Source: Lingula anatina (lineage: Eukaryota > Brachiopoda > Lingulata > Lingulida > Lingulidae). Taken from it: a DNA stretch of 64,000 nt. The stretch covers positions 71,734 to 135,733 of the forward strand of contig NW_019776135.1 of NCBI RefSeq assembly GCF_001039355.2, given 5' to 3'. Shown piece after piece: positions 10,346 through 24,038 of the stretch. The stretch's first letter is position 1; each line of letters starts with the position of its first letter. The notes under the pieces were generated by a model that saw only the letters and a program-made list of their open reading frames with translations, made no database searches and was not told the origin of the DNA. Position numbers and translations under genes: made by a program.

Positions 10346-13300
10346 AATACGATTTATATTAACATCAATAACTGTCTTTCTCGTTCGAGTGGTTTCCTTG
10401 AAATGTTGACGTCGACCCTCTTGAGTAACAGTGTCGTTCATAACTGAATGCCGTTTAGTATTCCTAACATTAGACGTATATACGCATGCATACATGCACA
10501 CATGAAAAGGAGTAGTTTGTGTGGGTGCTAAATCTTCCCTGTGACATTTATTGCTTTATTAATTCTTTAAGCCCTCGGTGTGTTACATGCCAGGTTTTAG
10601 GTGAGGTTAAGCATGTCCGGACAATGATGTACCGGTAGTGAAATATAATGAAAAAAGTAGGGGCTCACCTGCTGCAACCACACAGTATCACAAAGCTCTG
10701 TTTGGTGTATAGGAGATCTATTTATAAAAAATCATTAAACCCACAGTCCTTTTACCTTATAATCCGGTTGTGATTTTTGTGTGTAATAATATCGAGGGCA
10801 ACTCAGCCGTAAACGCTGTTATCAGTTTCATTTTCGTATATTCTTCATGTTCTAGCAAACAAGTATACAAACAATTACCTCATGATAAACGGTGAGTTTG
10901 CCACTAGTGAAAGAGGGCGTGGAAAGAACTATTGCAATTATCGAATCAATTTATTGAATACGCTGTAATATATGCACAGGGGGAGAATCCCCGGCACCCA
11001 TCGGATCCAAATCTCCTACGACTTTAGTGCCGAGACAACTTACAACTGCCAGACTTATCATTATGGTTTTTCATAGCAGCCGTTTTCTTGATCTTATGAA
11101 CTGCATTGTACCTTCCGGCTTTACAAGGTTCAATTTATTCACTCTAGATTCTAAGTAACATGGAATTCTATATTTTCCGCGAATGTTATGGATTCAGCGT
11201 ATGTACCAAATGGAACAACATATTTTCCTGGAAACTGTAAACAAGAATAACTACGCGCGTTGATGAAACAAGAGCTATCTCCGTTTTCCGCGGTATTGAT
11301 CCACATTAATGACGCAATGGTTTAAAAGTAGGGCAAATATCGATCTTTTGATGGAATGCAATCAGCCAAGTATGCTCCATAGAGCACGGAAAGCCCAGTG
11401 TGCTTGAAAAACGTGATCATCGTTGCCTGCGGCTTATAATATATTTATCATAAAATGCATGGGAGGTAGGCCTATGCAAACAACCGGGGATGCGCGTATG
11501 CAGTGCTAAAACAATGGCATCAGACTAGTTTTTACCTCATTGTAGCAAATTCGCCACAAAGGGACGTTTCTATGGTACTATCAATCTTGTTATTAAGTGC
11601 CACTAGCGTATTTGACATCCAATGAGACGCTGCATCACAGTGCACACAGTACAGATGTATGTTCATCGGAATTGGTGCAAGTCAACCACAATGTCTATAA
11701 AGAACTGGATGACAAAATCCCTTTCAATAAGTACATAAGTAAATAATGAAGCTAAAAATTCCTGGAGGGATTTGTGCTTGCATGCAAATAAATAAAAGCC
11801 CAGTCCTTTCCGAGAATAATGACTGAAACAAGCATATGTGTCTATCTCTGTCATTAGAGAGAATATCTAATGATATTAATAAATTTTGTACATTAGGAAT
11901 AGATAGCAAGCAGTTCTGCCAACTTTTTGCCGTAACGTTTTGTAATGATATTACAATTCTATGAATACAAAATAGATACATGTATTTGTAGGTTTGACAG
12001 TTTGCTAGTATTGAAAGAATTAATGATTTCAGTGCATTTTATCCCCATGCGTTGTTGTTGTTGTTTGTTATGATTATATGCTTGTGTGGGAATACATATA
12101 TTTACCAGTATGTATGTCGTTGCGAATTACAATGTCGACAACACTGTTATATTATGTAGTTAAAAATCCTCATAATCAAATAAAAGTTTGCAAAGCTGTT
12201 TAAATTGGTTGTCAATAAAGAAAGATACGTGGTAACGCTTTATCAACTTGTCAGGACCTAACAGACTCAGTTTTATTTATATGGGCCAAACCGCCAAACC
12301 GCCACACCATTCACACTACTTTGTCGACCTTAATTCCCACATCAATGACATAATATGATTTTAATAAACTACACAAATGTCAAATTTTATTGTGGTAACG
12401 CTAACCTAAAGCTGACCCTCAACACAATGGAACGGGTCGTGTTTCTCACTCAGAACTTAAGGATTTACATCAGCCCTGATCAATAAATTCTTATTTGAAA
12501 TTCAAGGGTTAAACACTAATAATGTATGTTCAATTAGAATATTTACGAAAGGAACCAAATATAGAAGACCAGAGGGTAAAAAATAATACTAATACTACTA
12601 ATAATAATAATTATTTACTCTTCAAAAAATTGCACAACACATGCACCTCAGTGCTTCTTTCATGAAATCATTGACACATTAAGAACCTTAAATTTGAATG
12701 AAAATTAATATCAGTATAAAACTTCAATTTTACGTGTAATTAAAATATCCCATAGAAATAAATATTTCATACTTTTCATCATAGTTGATTATTCAATTTG
12801 TTCACACTTAATAGATGAATGCCATTGACAAAGCAAAAGACCACTGAATAGAACCGATGGTTCTCTCTTATTTTCTGGCATCCTGTGTAGCATAAAATTT
12901 TCTATATTTCTATGTGGACATAAATATCTAAAAACGAAATTGCATAAAATTTAACATATGGCAACTATATGCAATCTTTACAATTGAAACTACTAAAAGA
13001 AGAATTCTACTTTTCACACACTTTTTTAATGATCAGAACATTTAAAAATTAAAACTTAAACGATTCAATACACATTAAGTACAATGAAGATATATTAACT
13101 CAACAATGCTACCTCCCTCGCATGTTCCTGTAGTTTTTAATGTGAATGACAAACGTTAGGGCCTACATGAAAAGTTACAGGAAAAGAAAAAAAAACTATT
13201 TTGAGAAGTCCTATCATTCTGTATTGTGAAGCTAACGGACATTGTGGTCATTGATACTTTGCAATATAATGGCCAGTAAACAGATACAGCATGCAAAAGG

Positions 13301-14459
13301 CGAAATTTTGAGTTAATTAGGGCCTGAATGTCAGTTCATTTTATTTATAAAAAGTTATAGTCTATCATCTATGTAACCGTAGTGTCATTGGAAATTTGCA
13401 GTAATGGATGCACGCGGTGTCACAAAGCTTGGATTCATACAGGTGCTTCTGATGTGACAATTAAAAGAAGCTTATGTTTCAGGCAACAGCATCTACCTGT
13501 AACTATGTGCATGTAAGCATGGTCAAGATATGTGCCGGTTATTCTGCAAGCTGCATGCGTGTTTATTTCATTACCTTTGAAAAAATAACCGTGTTCACTG
13601 ACACATTTGTTTGTATACTGCATTGTGCACTGGAACCTACATTCAAACCTAGTTCAAACAAATAATGTAAGATAATATTGATAATGACACTTTATATATG
13701 TTTGAGCTGAATTCTTGGAAAATTCAGCCAGAGGTTTTGTTTCATAAGTTTCTAAGAACTCCGTTTATAATTAAATTTCATATATATTCTGTCCATTGTT
13801 GGCATCCAATCCTTTTTATGTAGAACATTGCTTTTGGTTTTACATTTTTCGAACTAGTTTGCATTTGCGTTTTACATGGAGGAAAGTACGACCACCATAA
13901 AAATAATTACTTAGATGCGTATTTTCATAAAACTGATAGAAAAACGTGATAGTGTTAGCACAAATGAAATTAAAAAACCTAGTTTAGGCATAGAGCTATT
14001 CTGTAACATGCATTCGGTGATGAATGAAGCACGTGGTCATTTCAAAAGAAAGCGTCTTTAAAACAACAACAAAAACAAAAAATAAAGAGGTTATCAAAAC
14101 TCGAAAGTGAATAAACCAGTGTGTTAACCAGGAGATAACAAAAGCACATGGTAAATTCGTAGAGAGGATCAGTACAATCGTTTTGACCATTGCGTAGATA
14201 TAAGGAAGTGGCGAATCAACCTCCCACTCCCCTCTGCCAAACATTTCAAGTAAAATAACATCTGGGAAAGTTATCGACATCCAGCTCTTCAAGGACAAAA
14301 AAAGGATCAGTGAGACTCTCCTTGCAAAGGGTTACCTCGACAAGCAAGAAAGCTTTTGTTACTACTAGTGTTGATTTTATGAAGACCATCAAATGATTAA
14401 AAAAACGCCAATCCGGACGCTTGATAAACAATTTCTACCATGCGCACTTTTGTCTTGAG
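10346..14459. other. Intergenic, no gene seen
   Basis: AT-rich sequence between the receptor polyadenylation signal and the upstream region of the bZIP gene. The only open frames are short and resemble no protein I know. It contains small A/T-rich simple repeats, for example near 12585-12615. Confidence 0.5.
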
Positions 14460-14467
14460 TGACGTCA
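14460..14467. promoter_or_regulatory. Perfect CRE palindrome TGACGTCA upstream of the bZIP gene
   Basis: TGACGTCA is the consensus site for CREB/ATF bZIP dimers. It lies about 1.8 kb upstream of the bZIP start codon. Use in vivo is inference; a related GACGTCAT lies at about 15541. Confidence 0.35.
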
Positions 14468-15374
14468 GAAAATGCACCGAGTACGTGTCCTCAAGCGTTT
14501 GAAGGTCAAAACAGAATTGCGCAATTATACAGACAAGGCGGTCAATATTGACCTCACGCAACCTGTTTAGGGTCATTGCCAGGGTAGTAGGTCTAAGAGC
14601 GCTGCCTAAAACACCGCATTGATTATTTCAACCTGGCCACAGAAAGGTTGTTTACAGCATGCAATACAGGCCAGTGCCGGCTGCTTCTTTATTCCCCAAA
14701 GGCTTATTCATGCCTAATGCCTCTCCACGCTGCAATACTGAATATGCGCAAGGTAGAGGGTCATGGCCTACATATATTCAATGCTTGCGTACTAAATAAT
14801 TGTGTTGATGCAGCTGGCACGGTCTTCGATTAATACTCTTGGCAACAGAGAAGAGTATTTTGCTCTTAATGTTATCATTCCGAAACCATATATCTAATTA
14901 TGCGCTTTAATATGTGTCTATTTCTGACCAGATGACCCTGACTGAACTTAACATTTCACTACCTTGCGTTGAACTTGGTATTTGTAGTTTATCTCACCGT
15001 ACCAAACATCCATGACTAAGGTGCCTTATTAATTCCTATAAAAACTCTACGATATTGAAGTAATCGACAGTCTTGTCCAATAATCGAACCAAGCATTCGC
15101 AGAGACAATTAAACAACATAAAAAAAACAAAACCTTTTTTTCTTCACGATTCGGTTATTGACCGAAATCACAAACAATCATATTTCACAGATGTTCTGAC
15201 GCAAGTCATTTGCCACAAACACGTCATGGTTATTCCCATTTATGACTACTAAGCCTACAGAAGAACATTGCATAACGTTATATTTACACATTTGCAGGCT
15301 TTTTTTTAGGTCAGGGCAACTTAAATGATAGCGAGGCTATGAACTTTTGCCCTCACGATAAAACAGCAATGTCC

Positions 15375-15382
15375 TTACGTAA
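15375..15382. promoter_or_regulatory. Perfect D-box TTACGTAA upstream of the PAR-like bZIP gene
   Basis: CTTACGTAAC contains the palindrome bound by PAR bZIP (HLF/TEF/DBP) and NFIL3 factors. It lies about 0.9 kb upstream of the start codon of a gene encoding just such a factor; a weaker match (ATTACGTGA) lies near 15492. Autoregulation is an inference from position and consensus only. Confidence 0.4.
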
Positions 15383-15539
15383 CCTCGCAAATAGAGGATT
15401 CTAGCCAATCAAATAGTCCGAGACAAGGAGTGACGATGAGCTCTGCTACGGAACGTACACATAAAACACGCTATTGGATACCTAATTTTGGATTACGTGA
15501 ATGAACAGTGTACTTACATGGAAAAGCTGACCACAATGA

Positions 15540-15675
15540 AGACGTCATCTCGGGCCAAGTGAACGGATCGGGTCGACCTAAGTTAAAACATCGGACAACA
15601 ACTGAACACTGGTCATCCAACTGACGACTAGGAGCACAAGTCGCGTTCTGAGGGTCACAAACGCGCCATACACAG
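15540..15675 (+). other. Candidate non-coding 5' exon of the bZIP gene
   Basis: The coding exon is preceded by a good acceptor (CCTTTTGTTTCAG, ending 16275), implying an upstream exon. The nearest plausible donor is CACAG|GTAAAA at 15676, after a GC-richer stretch. The 5' limit shown is arbitrary; transcript data would be needed. Confidence 0.3.
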
Positions 15676-16290
15676 GTAAAATGATATTATTTCCCTTATC
15701 ATATCCAAAGTTAATGAAATTGTTTAAATTCTTTGTCTGAAATATATTTCTCGACAAGATTGACGACTTGGTGCTGGAGTGCGATAGATTAAGTGTTTAT
15801 TCCTTTTTCTCGGATCTTTTCGATTAATATTTAATTTTTTGTAATGCACCGGTAAACTTATAAATAAAGAATACCAAAATCGAATAAAACTCTCTTGGCT
15901 TGGCAAAATATTTGTATTTAGATACTTCAGAGGGGTAACAATAATTTTACTCTTCGCCTTCGCTTTGCAATTTGGTTTAACGTGTTTTGCGCAGAGCCGT
16001 GTATACATCTGACGCGCACAGGAGGTAGGGAGGTTAACCGAAATTTAAATATCTTTATCGATACTTTTCGTTAAAAATCGGTGGAAGAAATGCACTCATA
16101 AATTAACCATCCGTTCAGTGCACTTTTAATACCAGGAGGTCATATGGGTGGGGTTTCTTTGAAAGAAAAATGTATTCACTTTCATCCGCTATTAAGGACA
16201 TTTCAAGAGCATGGCCAAAATGGCGGTCAGAGGAAGAGAAACTGGGGTTTCTTATTTTGATCCCTTTTGTTTCAGACTAGCTTGTTGTGT

Positions 16291-17289
16291 ATGCCCGCTA
16301 TCACAACCGTATCAATGAGAGGTAATATGGACGGTCAAGAACACATACATGGGGTGCCGGCAGAAATCAAGCAAGAGCCCCCGAGTGCGCTAGATCAAAC
16401 TACTATACAAAGTGACATATACAATGGGATAACAAACGGACATGCAGACGATGAAGCGGATGAAGGGCCACTGGACTTTTCTATGAAAAAAAGGCACCAG
16501 GAAGAAGAAATTGAAGATATAGCATGTAATATTAAAAAAGAACCTCAGGAAAATGGCATCTCAGGGGAAGAAAACTGCGCTTCAGTCTACAGTACGGACT
16601 CGGAGTATCACTCAGTTCTGGGTCAACCTCAAACGGCGCTCCCGGGGACCGTTCCAGTGACGGGCTATCCGGCGTTCCACGGGTTTCCAGGGAGATTCCC
16701 TGTGAATGGGTTTCCACCAAATATGATGCTGCCTGGATCACCTTTGTGTGTGCCAGACGCAGTTATAGAAGGGTCAAAGTCGTCCAGACCGTTCAAGTCA
16801 TACCCCAAGGATCCGCTCTCTCTACCTCTGGGCTACTATGGCATCCCGGGCATGAACGGGGCACCTCCAGGATTGGAAGGTATCACGGCTACCTCTGAAG
16901 AATTATTTAGACTTTACCGGAATAGCGTATTACAGCGTAAAATAGATGACGAAGATGATCATGAATCGGGAGACAAACCACCCCCCTCCTCCCCCACGTC
17001 CTCCATCTCATCCACTTCATCATCTCCCCACCTTCCCATTAATGCTACTCACAATAACCGCAAGAAACCTCGGACACTCCCTGAGGGACAGAAAGACCAG
17101 GCGTACTGGGAGAGACGTAGGAAGAACAATGAGGCAGCCAAGCGGTCAAGGGACGCAAGAAGAGCCAAAGAGGACGAGATTGCGATCAGGGCAGCATTTC
17201 TCGAGCAAGAAAACCTCAAATTAAGAGTAGAGGTTGCCTCGTTAAAAAATGAGACTGCAAAACTCCGATGCATGTTGTATAACAGCTAG
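16291..17289 (+). CDS. PAR/HLF-like bZIP transcription factor (332 aa)
   Basis: This single open exon ends at TAG. The start taken is ATG at 16291, 15 bases after a good acceptor; ATGs at codons 9 and 13 are alternatives. The bZIP occupies about residues 272-328: [20 protein letters not shown] is the DNA-contacting region with the N-N-x-A-A-x-R-S-R signature, followed by [14 protein letters not shown] and leucines at heptad spacing. Both match the HLF/TEF/DBP (PAR) group more closely than NFIL3, though the upstream PAR region is only weakly recognisable. PLDFS (residues 60-64) resembles a CtBP-binding motif. IKQE and IKKE are SUMO-acceptor-type motifs near the N terminus. Members bind TTACGTAA D-boxes in the nucleus, often in circadian or metabolic programmes. 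The closest fly relatives would be Pdp1 or giant; exact orthology is not settled. Confidence 0.88.
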   Translation: MPAITTVSMRGNMDGQEHIHGVPAEIKQEPPSALDQTTIQSDIYNGITNGHADDEADEGPLDFSMKKRHQEEEIEDIACNIKKEPQENGISGEENCASVYSTDSEYHSVLGQPQTALPGTVPVTGYPAFHGFPGRFPVNGFPPNMMLPGSPLCVPDAVIEGSKSSRPFKSYPKDPLSLPLGYYGIPGMNGAPPGLEGITATSEELFRLYRNSVLQRKIDDEDDHESGDKPPPSSPTSSISSTSSSPHLPINATHNNRKKPRTLPEGQKDQAYWERRRKNNEAAKRSRDARRAKEDEIAIRAAFLEQENLKLRVEVASLKNETAKLRCMLYNS

Positions 17290-18232
17290 ACATTTATCGA
17301 GAGAAGACGCCCAGTCTTTACAGTGCTACAGCTCAGGAATATAGATATTCCCATTCCTACATCAGGTACGCTGCGATTGACTCCATGACACGGTCATGTT
17401 CAGAGGGGGTGACTTCAGGGACGTAAACCATAAATACCTCACTGTATACACTAACATTCTCTTTTAGGACCAGAATCAAAAATGAATCTTTACAGATGTC
17501 ATACAACTGTGAATTTATTCAGGACGTCTTCTACTAGTTAATTGGGTAGGTGTAATATTTAGTATTTTAATTTTTTTCTTTATGTGTACATTATTAGTGT
17601 TATGTCTTTTTTACAGTTATTTAACAGTTACCCCGGTTTTAAAAAGTGGGTCATATTTTTTTAATTCAGTTGTCTGTTGTTTAAGTATAGAATTAGTATA
17701 TTTTACGCACTGCTTTTTTAAAACTAATTTCAAGCCAGTACAAAATATAAGCCACAAAGTAAAAATATATTTACACACCCAAACATAAGTTGTGTCTTTG
17801 TGTTTATCAAGTTTAAGCCAATAGAACATGTAGGTTAAGGTGTGTAATATTTTTACCCAGCCAAATATGTAGATATATATCCGTTTTAATAGGTTTAGAC
17901 CAGTAGGACATGCAAGTTCTAGACTGCAAATATGTAGATGTGCATTTGTGCAATGGGGTTTCCTCGTCTGATTTCTGAATTTAAAATATTACGGTTTATT
18001 TTTACCTTTTTTCTTGAGTATTTTACAAGGAGTTTCAAAACATTGATAATGCAATGGAACACTGAACATTTAAAAACAGTCGTGAGATTTCTTTTACGAA
18101 TTTATTTTAAATTTTTTTCGTGTTATTCAGAGAACGAGTAATGTGAAGAAAAGGTAATTTCCGTTTTGCTTCAAATAACAATTGTTTTCTTCACATATAC
18201 CAGAATGTTACATAAACATTGTCTTGGAAAAA

Positions 18233-18242
18233 AATAAATAAA
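18233..18242 (+). terminator. Candidate polyadenylation signals of the bZIP gene
   Basis: Two overlapping AATAAA hexamers, about 0.95 kb after the stop codon. They are the first canonical signals downstream and would give a long AT-rich 3' UTR. Confidence 0.45.
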
Positions 18243-21200
18243 ACCGTGACCTTAATTCAACAATAATTAAAACACAAGTAAATATTATACCTAAATTTCA
18301 ATATTAACCAAATGTCATAATTATTATGAAATGTCTTCTTAATATTCCAGGCCAAAAACTAAAAAAAAATTCCACCGGTCACTTTGAACCCTCTACATTT
18401 TTTCTATCATTTAAATAAATCTATAAAAAGCAGTAAAAAAGAATCCCAGTGAATTCTATTCCAAACTGAGCACAACGTCAGTCCATGTGCATCAATTAAG
18501 AAAAAAAAAGATGTTACCTAAGTGTCTATGGCAACATCTAACTCACCGAGGCCAGTAAATGTGTGTGTGTGTGTATGTTTGCGTGGTGAAATTATTATTA
18601 TGGACATGTTGGCAAAACGGCCCTCTGAAACCTCAAATGACCTGAATATATATACCCAGTGGAGGCAAGCACTGAACCAGGCGTCACGATCAATGTATGG
18701 TCCCTGTTGCCGAGCCTATATGAATAGGGCTAGTTCATATACGGTCGGGTCAACACCAGGTAAATAATATGCTTGGTGTCAAACATGGTTGAATTGAGAT
18801 TACTCACTGTCAACCGATATGGTCCTGGACGTGTTCTTTCTCGCTCTGTATTTTTATGTTTTACGCACTTACACCGCATACACAAACATACATTAACCCA
18901 CACATCCGCCAATAAACCCACTACCTCACTACTGTGCTAAATAGTTGACCAGCTAGCCAATGCTTGACGTGTTGGTATACACCAATATAAAGCTTTTGAG
19001 AGAGAAGGTCATTTGGGGTCAGTTCTCATAATGCAAATAGCCAGGGAACGTTGTGTCAATATGATTGTACACCAAGTTGAGTGTAACCTCAGGACTCTGG
19101 CGCTTTCCAGTATGGCGCCATGAAGGGAGACATAAGCGCACTACCTTGTTGTTGGTGGTTGGAGGGGGTCCTTTTAAACACATTCGAACAGTATCGCTCT
19201 GAGGCACAGCGGATAACAGAACTACCTCGTGTTAATCTCCTTTGTGCTCAGGTTTTTGTTTATAAGTTGACAGGCATAGTGGGCGGATTTTTCTGGTATC
19301 AAAATTAAGTTTATCTTATGATTGATAACCATACCATGATTGAAATGACCCATATTTTAATGACTTCATTGGCTGAAATTGAGATCACACGCAAGGACTT
19401 AAAGTGGCAAATGCCGGTAATGATTCAACATGGGAAACGTGTTTGAATTTAGTGCTCTGAATGAATTAATGAGATAACGTTCATATAGGGCAACATATGT
19501 AAAGTAGCGAGGATAAAGTGAAAATCAGTTTCGATGAGTATTTTTGGCCAAAAAATCGCCCACGCATGTCTTTCAATGTAATGGAAATATACATGTATAT
19601 ATTTTTTGGGATTTCCAGCGGTTATGATGTTTTATGTTGAATATGAAATATACATGTACATGCCTGCTGCTCTAAATCACATTTAAATTCATACATTTTC
19701 GACTTGCCTTCTTCTCTTTATAGTTGTTGTTTTTAATATTTGTTTTTAAAACATCATTTTAGATTACAGTAATAATATTAATTTGTCTGAAATGAGACAG
19801 TTCTGTATAGTATTCTGTATAACCAACCATTTCTAATGTTTTGAACCTCCTTGCTTGACAGAAAATCAGTTTTATTTTCGAAAGACTTGGAAACACACTA
19901 TGATGACATTTCTCGTCAAAGTCATCAAAGAGCAGTTTCAGCGAACAAAACTGAAAACTGAATCTTTTATCACTGCATTTATTGCAAATCAAATAAGATA
20001 TAAGAAGTGTTGATGAGGAAGGGAGTTGGGGTACCACAGATTTACTAGCCCTTGTTATCACTACGGAGCATACGGGTTGTAATGTACAGAATTTGACATG
20101 ATATTGAAGAAAATGTTTCTCATCTGAAAACATTTAGTCTGTTTTGTTTCTGTTTGTTCTTAGAAACACAAGTTCTCAATGTGCAGGGATGTTTACTTGA
20201 GCTTTCCAAAAGTAAGATTATTTTCCAAAATTAAGGTTTTAAACATATGTACACAAAACATGATGCCATTTTTGTTTGGAACATTAATAATCAAAATGTC
20301 CGTTAATATTCAAAAACACGTTCTGTTTGTTTTAGACGTGATCTGCAGTTGATTAACAGATTTTTTCGTGAAGACAGTGCCATATTTTTGTAAATAATTT
20401 AATATATTTGTGACTCAATGCGTGTGGTGTATTGGTAGATTTTAGGACCAGGGTCCAAGTACGTGCAGATTGATTTCACACAAAGATTTCGACATGGTCA
20501 GGTTTCATCTTTTTATTATTTGCTTTCACTGCATTGTTATTTTTCTGTAGGTAATATGGAAACTTAGTACCGTATGACAACCTTGGCGTTACGTGTTACT
20601 TATACGAAAATTATATAGAAGGCATATGTACACAATTATAATAATTATTTTTCGTTAATGCAGATGGAGCCATTAGTTGGGCAAGCTGTTAAGATATTTC
20701 ACTCTGTTGTAAGACTGTGCAGATTTGTTATCTTTAGTAATTGCAGGTGTCTTTAAAGTAATAAACAAAACTTTTCAGGGATTTTCAGAAAAAATGTTCT
20801 AGTACGTGTAAAAAACGCCACCTTAACTTCTATTATTATATTATGTGTATAAAACAGATTTCAGCTTCGTAATATTGGTTTTCATTTTCGGTTTCACGTG
20901 TCGAGTTACACATTCGCTTTACTGTGTGCGGGTTGTGGCGTTGCTCTTTTTTCAAATTTGCACGAATTCTTTATGTAGGCTGAAATGGGGGAAAGCTCAA
21001 TAAACAGATGTGGTTTAACTGTCGAGTTTCCCGTGTGTTATACATATATTAAAATGCTCGTTTGGTTATGAAAGATCATGGTTCAATACGGATGCGTTTG
21101 TTTATCTTAGCGGAAGATACATATACCGGGTGGTGGCAATTTATTTTCCATCATTTGCTTTCGAATCAACATGATTATTTATAAATATTAAGTTTGTGTT

Positions 21201-23497
21201 GAATTCGATGAAAATCTCCTCAATATTAAATTTTACACTGATAGAATCGATTTTGATTAAATGGGTTGAAACATCTAGTGTTTCTTCTTTCTGATCAATA
21301 TGATATCGAGATCGTGAGTAAGATATTATTTGAACATGACAAAAAGATCAAAATATCGCTATGTGTTCAGGATATCTAGGAAAAAATGCTTATCCTTTTG
21401 TAGTAATGCATGGACATGAATGACCAGAAAAATAGTAAAAAATAATTTATTAATTATATTTGTTGCATAGAACGGGTAAAGCTACATTCACCTGGCGTGA
21501 TAAAAGGAAATGCTGATTTTGCACAATGAAGTCTATCCCCAGGGTTACATGGTTTAGAGTAAAAAAATACATTATTCAAAGAGGAAATACTATATAGGAA
21601 ATAATATATGATACAACCATTACTATTCGCCTTGCCATTAAACATCACTCCAGGCGCGAACGGCGTTCAAATCCCTGTTAACATTCAAGTGGCTTCTCTG
21701 TTCACCAAGATGGAACAATGACTTTATCTTCTTTGGCACATATATGACCTGCTACTATGATAATTGGCAGATAAAAACTTTATGAACTATCTAAAGAAAC
21801 AGGCACTGCGCTACGTGTTCCTGCATGGTACCCAACGGCTGACTTGAACATAGTGCCGGTGGTCATTATTTTTTAATGTTCTGCGACAATATGTTTTGAT
21901 TCTGGCAAATCTCTAGGACGGTATGTACATGAATGATTTATACTGCATATAAAAAGATCCACTTGACACTAAACTGGTATTGCTGGGGCTCCTCTGAAAA
22001 AAAAAAAGAAAAAAGGCATATCAAGACGGTTACTACATACAATATGCCCGTAAAGGCAATTTCTGACATGTGAGTTCTTTCAAAAGAAAACTAAGCAGTA
22101 AAAAATCCCAAAATGCTTGTTAAACAAAAAGTAACTGCCAAAATAAAATATGCTTCAAATGGCTGTGAGCCAGGAGATACACCAACTTGATAGAATATGT
22201 AGCGCATCTTAAAGGGCGTTACTAGAAGAATTAAGTGGCAGCCAAGTAAAGCAATTTGGTTGTATTACGTGCTGCAATTGCAACAAACCAATTAATGGCA
22301 TGCTTTAAAGATCTAAGGTGAACTTGGAATGGAGTGTAAGATCAAGCAGTACTAGCGAAAATATGCTTTTTATAAGAAGTATAGTTAACAGATGCACTGC
22401 CAACAACATTAATGATGAGTATGGACCAAAGGTCAATTTATTTCATTCATAAAGAAGAACATCAAGTTTGTCAGCCACTCCGTGTCTTTTCTGCAGAATT
22501 TGTCACCCAAATAGTGAAAGTCTATAATATAACGTAATTACATACAAAAATAATCGAAGCAAACTAACACTGAAAATTTGTAATAACATTACACGAACGT
22601 GGTGCTAAGAGATTCTGTAGCAAGCCGGCACTGTATCATAAAGCTACAAGCATATGTAGCAGAGCACAGTACACTCTACCTCTGACCCACATGTGACCAG
22701 AAAGAAAGAGGACATTTTTGTTTGACCTTTGGGAAAAAATTACCAGTGCCTGATTTAGGCAACACGTCATATTTAAATCATTTATGCGTGACCTTTCCAT
22801 GGTTTTGGCTGCGCAGTAAACCGTAAATTCATCTTTCATTGTATGGCAACAACAAATAAAATTGGTACAAAGCAATAAAAAATACCCGAAATAGTTTGCG
22901 CTGGGACGTTGTGACCTGGCATCTGCCCAAAGCTACAGCAGTACAATATTATTATGTATAAAACTGACAATGGATATTTTATACCTTTTGGGACACGTGT
23001 TATATTAAAATATACACAGGCGACGGTTCAATACCAAATGTGTCAATATGCAAACATACGAATTTGGAAGCGTTGTAATATTCAATATATCTTTAAGAGA
23101 GTTCGTCGTAAAAAGTCACAAAGAAAATATCACAATATTACAAAAAATGTGTACTACAAAAAATGTGTACGAGTATTTAAGTATTACTCTAGGGGGAAAT
23201 GTCTAAGACCAAATTCTTTCATCCAAAATTAATTTGCCTATTATACGTAAACACCAAATAACTAACAACGGTACCCAGCGAATTTGCCCCTATTAACTGA
23301 GGCAAATAGGAAGACTAAAAAGTTTCAAAAATAAAATAGGTTGGGTGCAAATGATATATTAAAAATGCTTTACTTTCTGGCACGCATTATAATTTCGTCC
23401 CGGCGATGAGGAAACAAAATAAAAAAAATACAGCCACAAAATTCGCTTTATTCCACTTTATTCTTGTGTAGAACCAAAGTGCACTGACCATTTCCTA

Positions 23498-23499
<2 letters not shown>

Positions 23500-23529
<30 letters not shown>

Positions 23530-23531
23530 AT
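23500..23531. repeat. (AAAT)n microsatellite
   Basis: Eight tandem tetranucleotide units. Confidence 0.9.
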
Positions 23532-23998
23532 GTATTGTTTCTTTCTATAAATGTTGAAATGTATTACGTAGACTTCGGTGCTCAAATCTCGTGAACAAAA
23601 TTATAGTACTAATAGATTAAAGTAAAATATAATAAAGAGAGAAATTAAATCGTACAGCACTGGACGCTGAAATGATATTTGAAAAGAAAACACAGTTAAC
23701 TACTATTCATTGTGTATTCTGCCACATAAACTGGGTCCGGAATTCAATCAAATATACGGGAAGGACACAGAGACGCGTAGATCAGCTGGATTTAAAAAGC
23801 ATCACCCTAATCCCTACTTTAAAACTGACATATGGAAAAATATTTCTTCATGCCTGGGTATTTGGCACTGCCATAAAATTTAGGTCACCTCCTTGTTTAA
23901 TTTAAGTCTGATTTAACGTTACCTTACATTTTATGTAACGTTTATTAATTGTTGTTCATTGAATCTAATTATCTGCTTATCTTAAGCACATTTTTTTC

Positions 23999-24000
<2 letters not shown>

Positions 24001-24037
<37 letters not shown>

Positions 24038-24038
24038 T
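24001..24038. repeat. (ATTT)n microsatellite
   Basis: About nine tandem tetranucleotide units, in the opposite sense to the tract at 23.5 kb. Confidence 0.9.

Noticed and set aside
15724-16008. Minus-strand open frame of 95 codons before the bZIP gene
   Set aside because: Lys/Arg/Ile-rich low-quality sequence with no domain, lying in the probable intron or 5' region of the bZIP gene.
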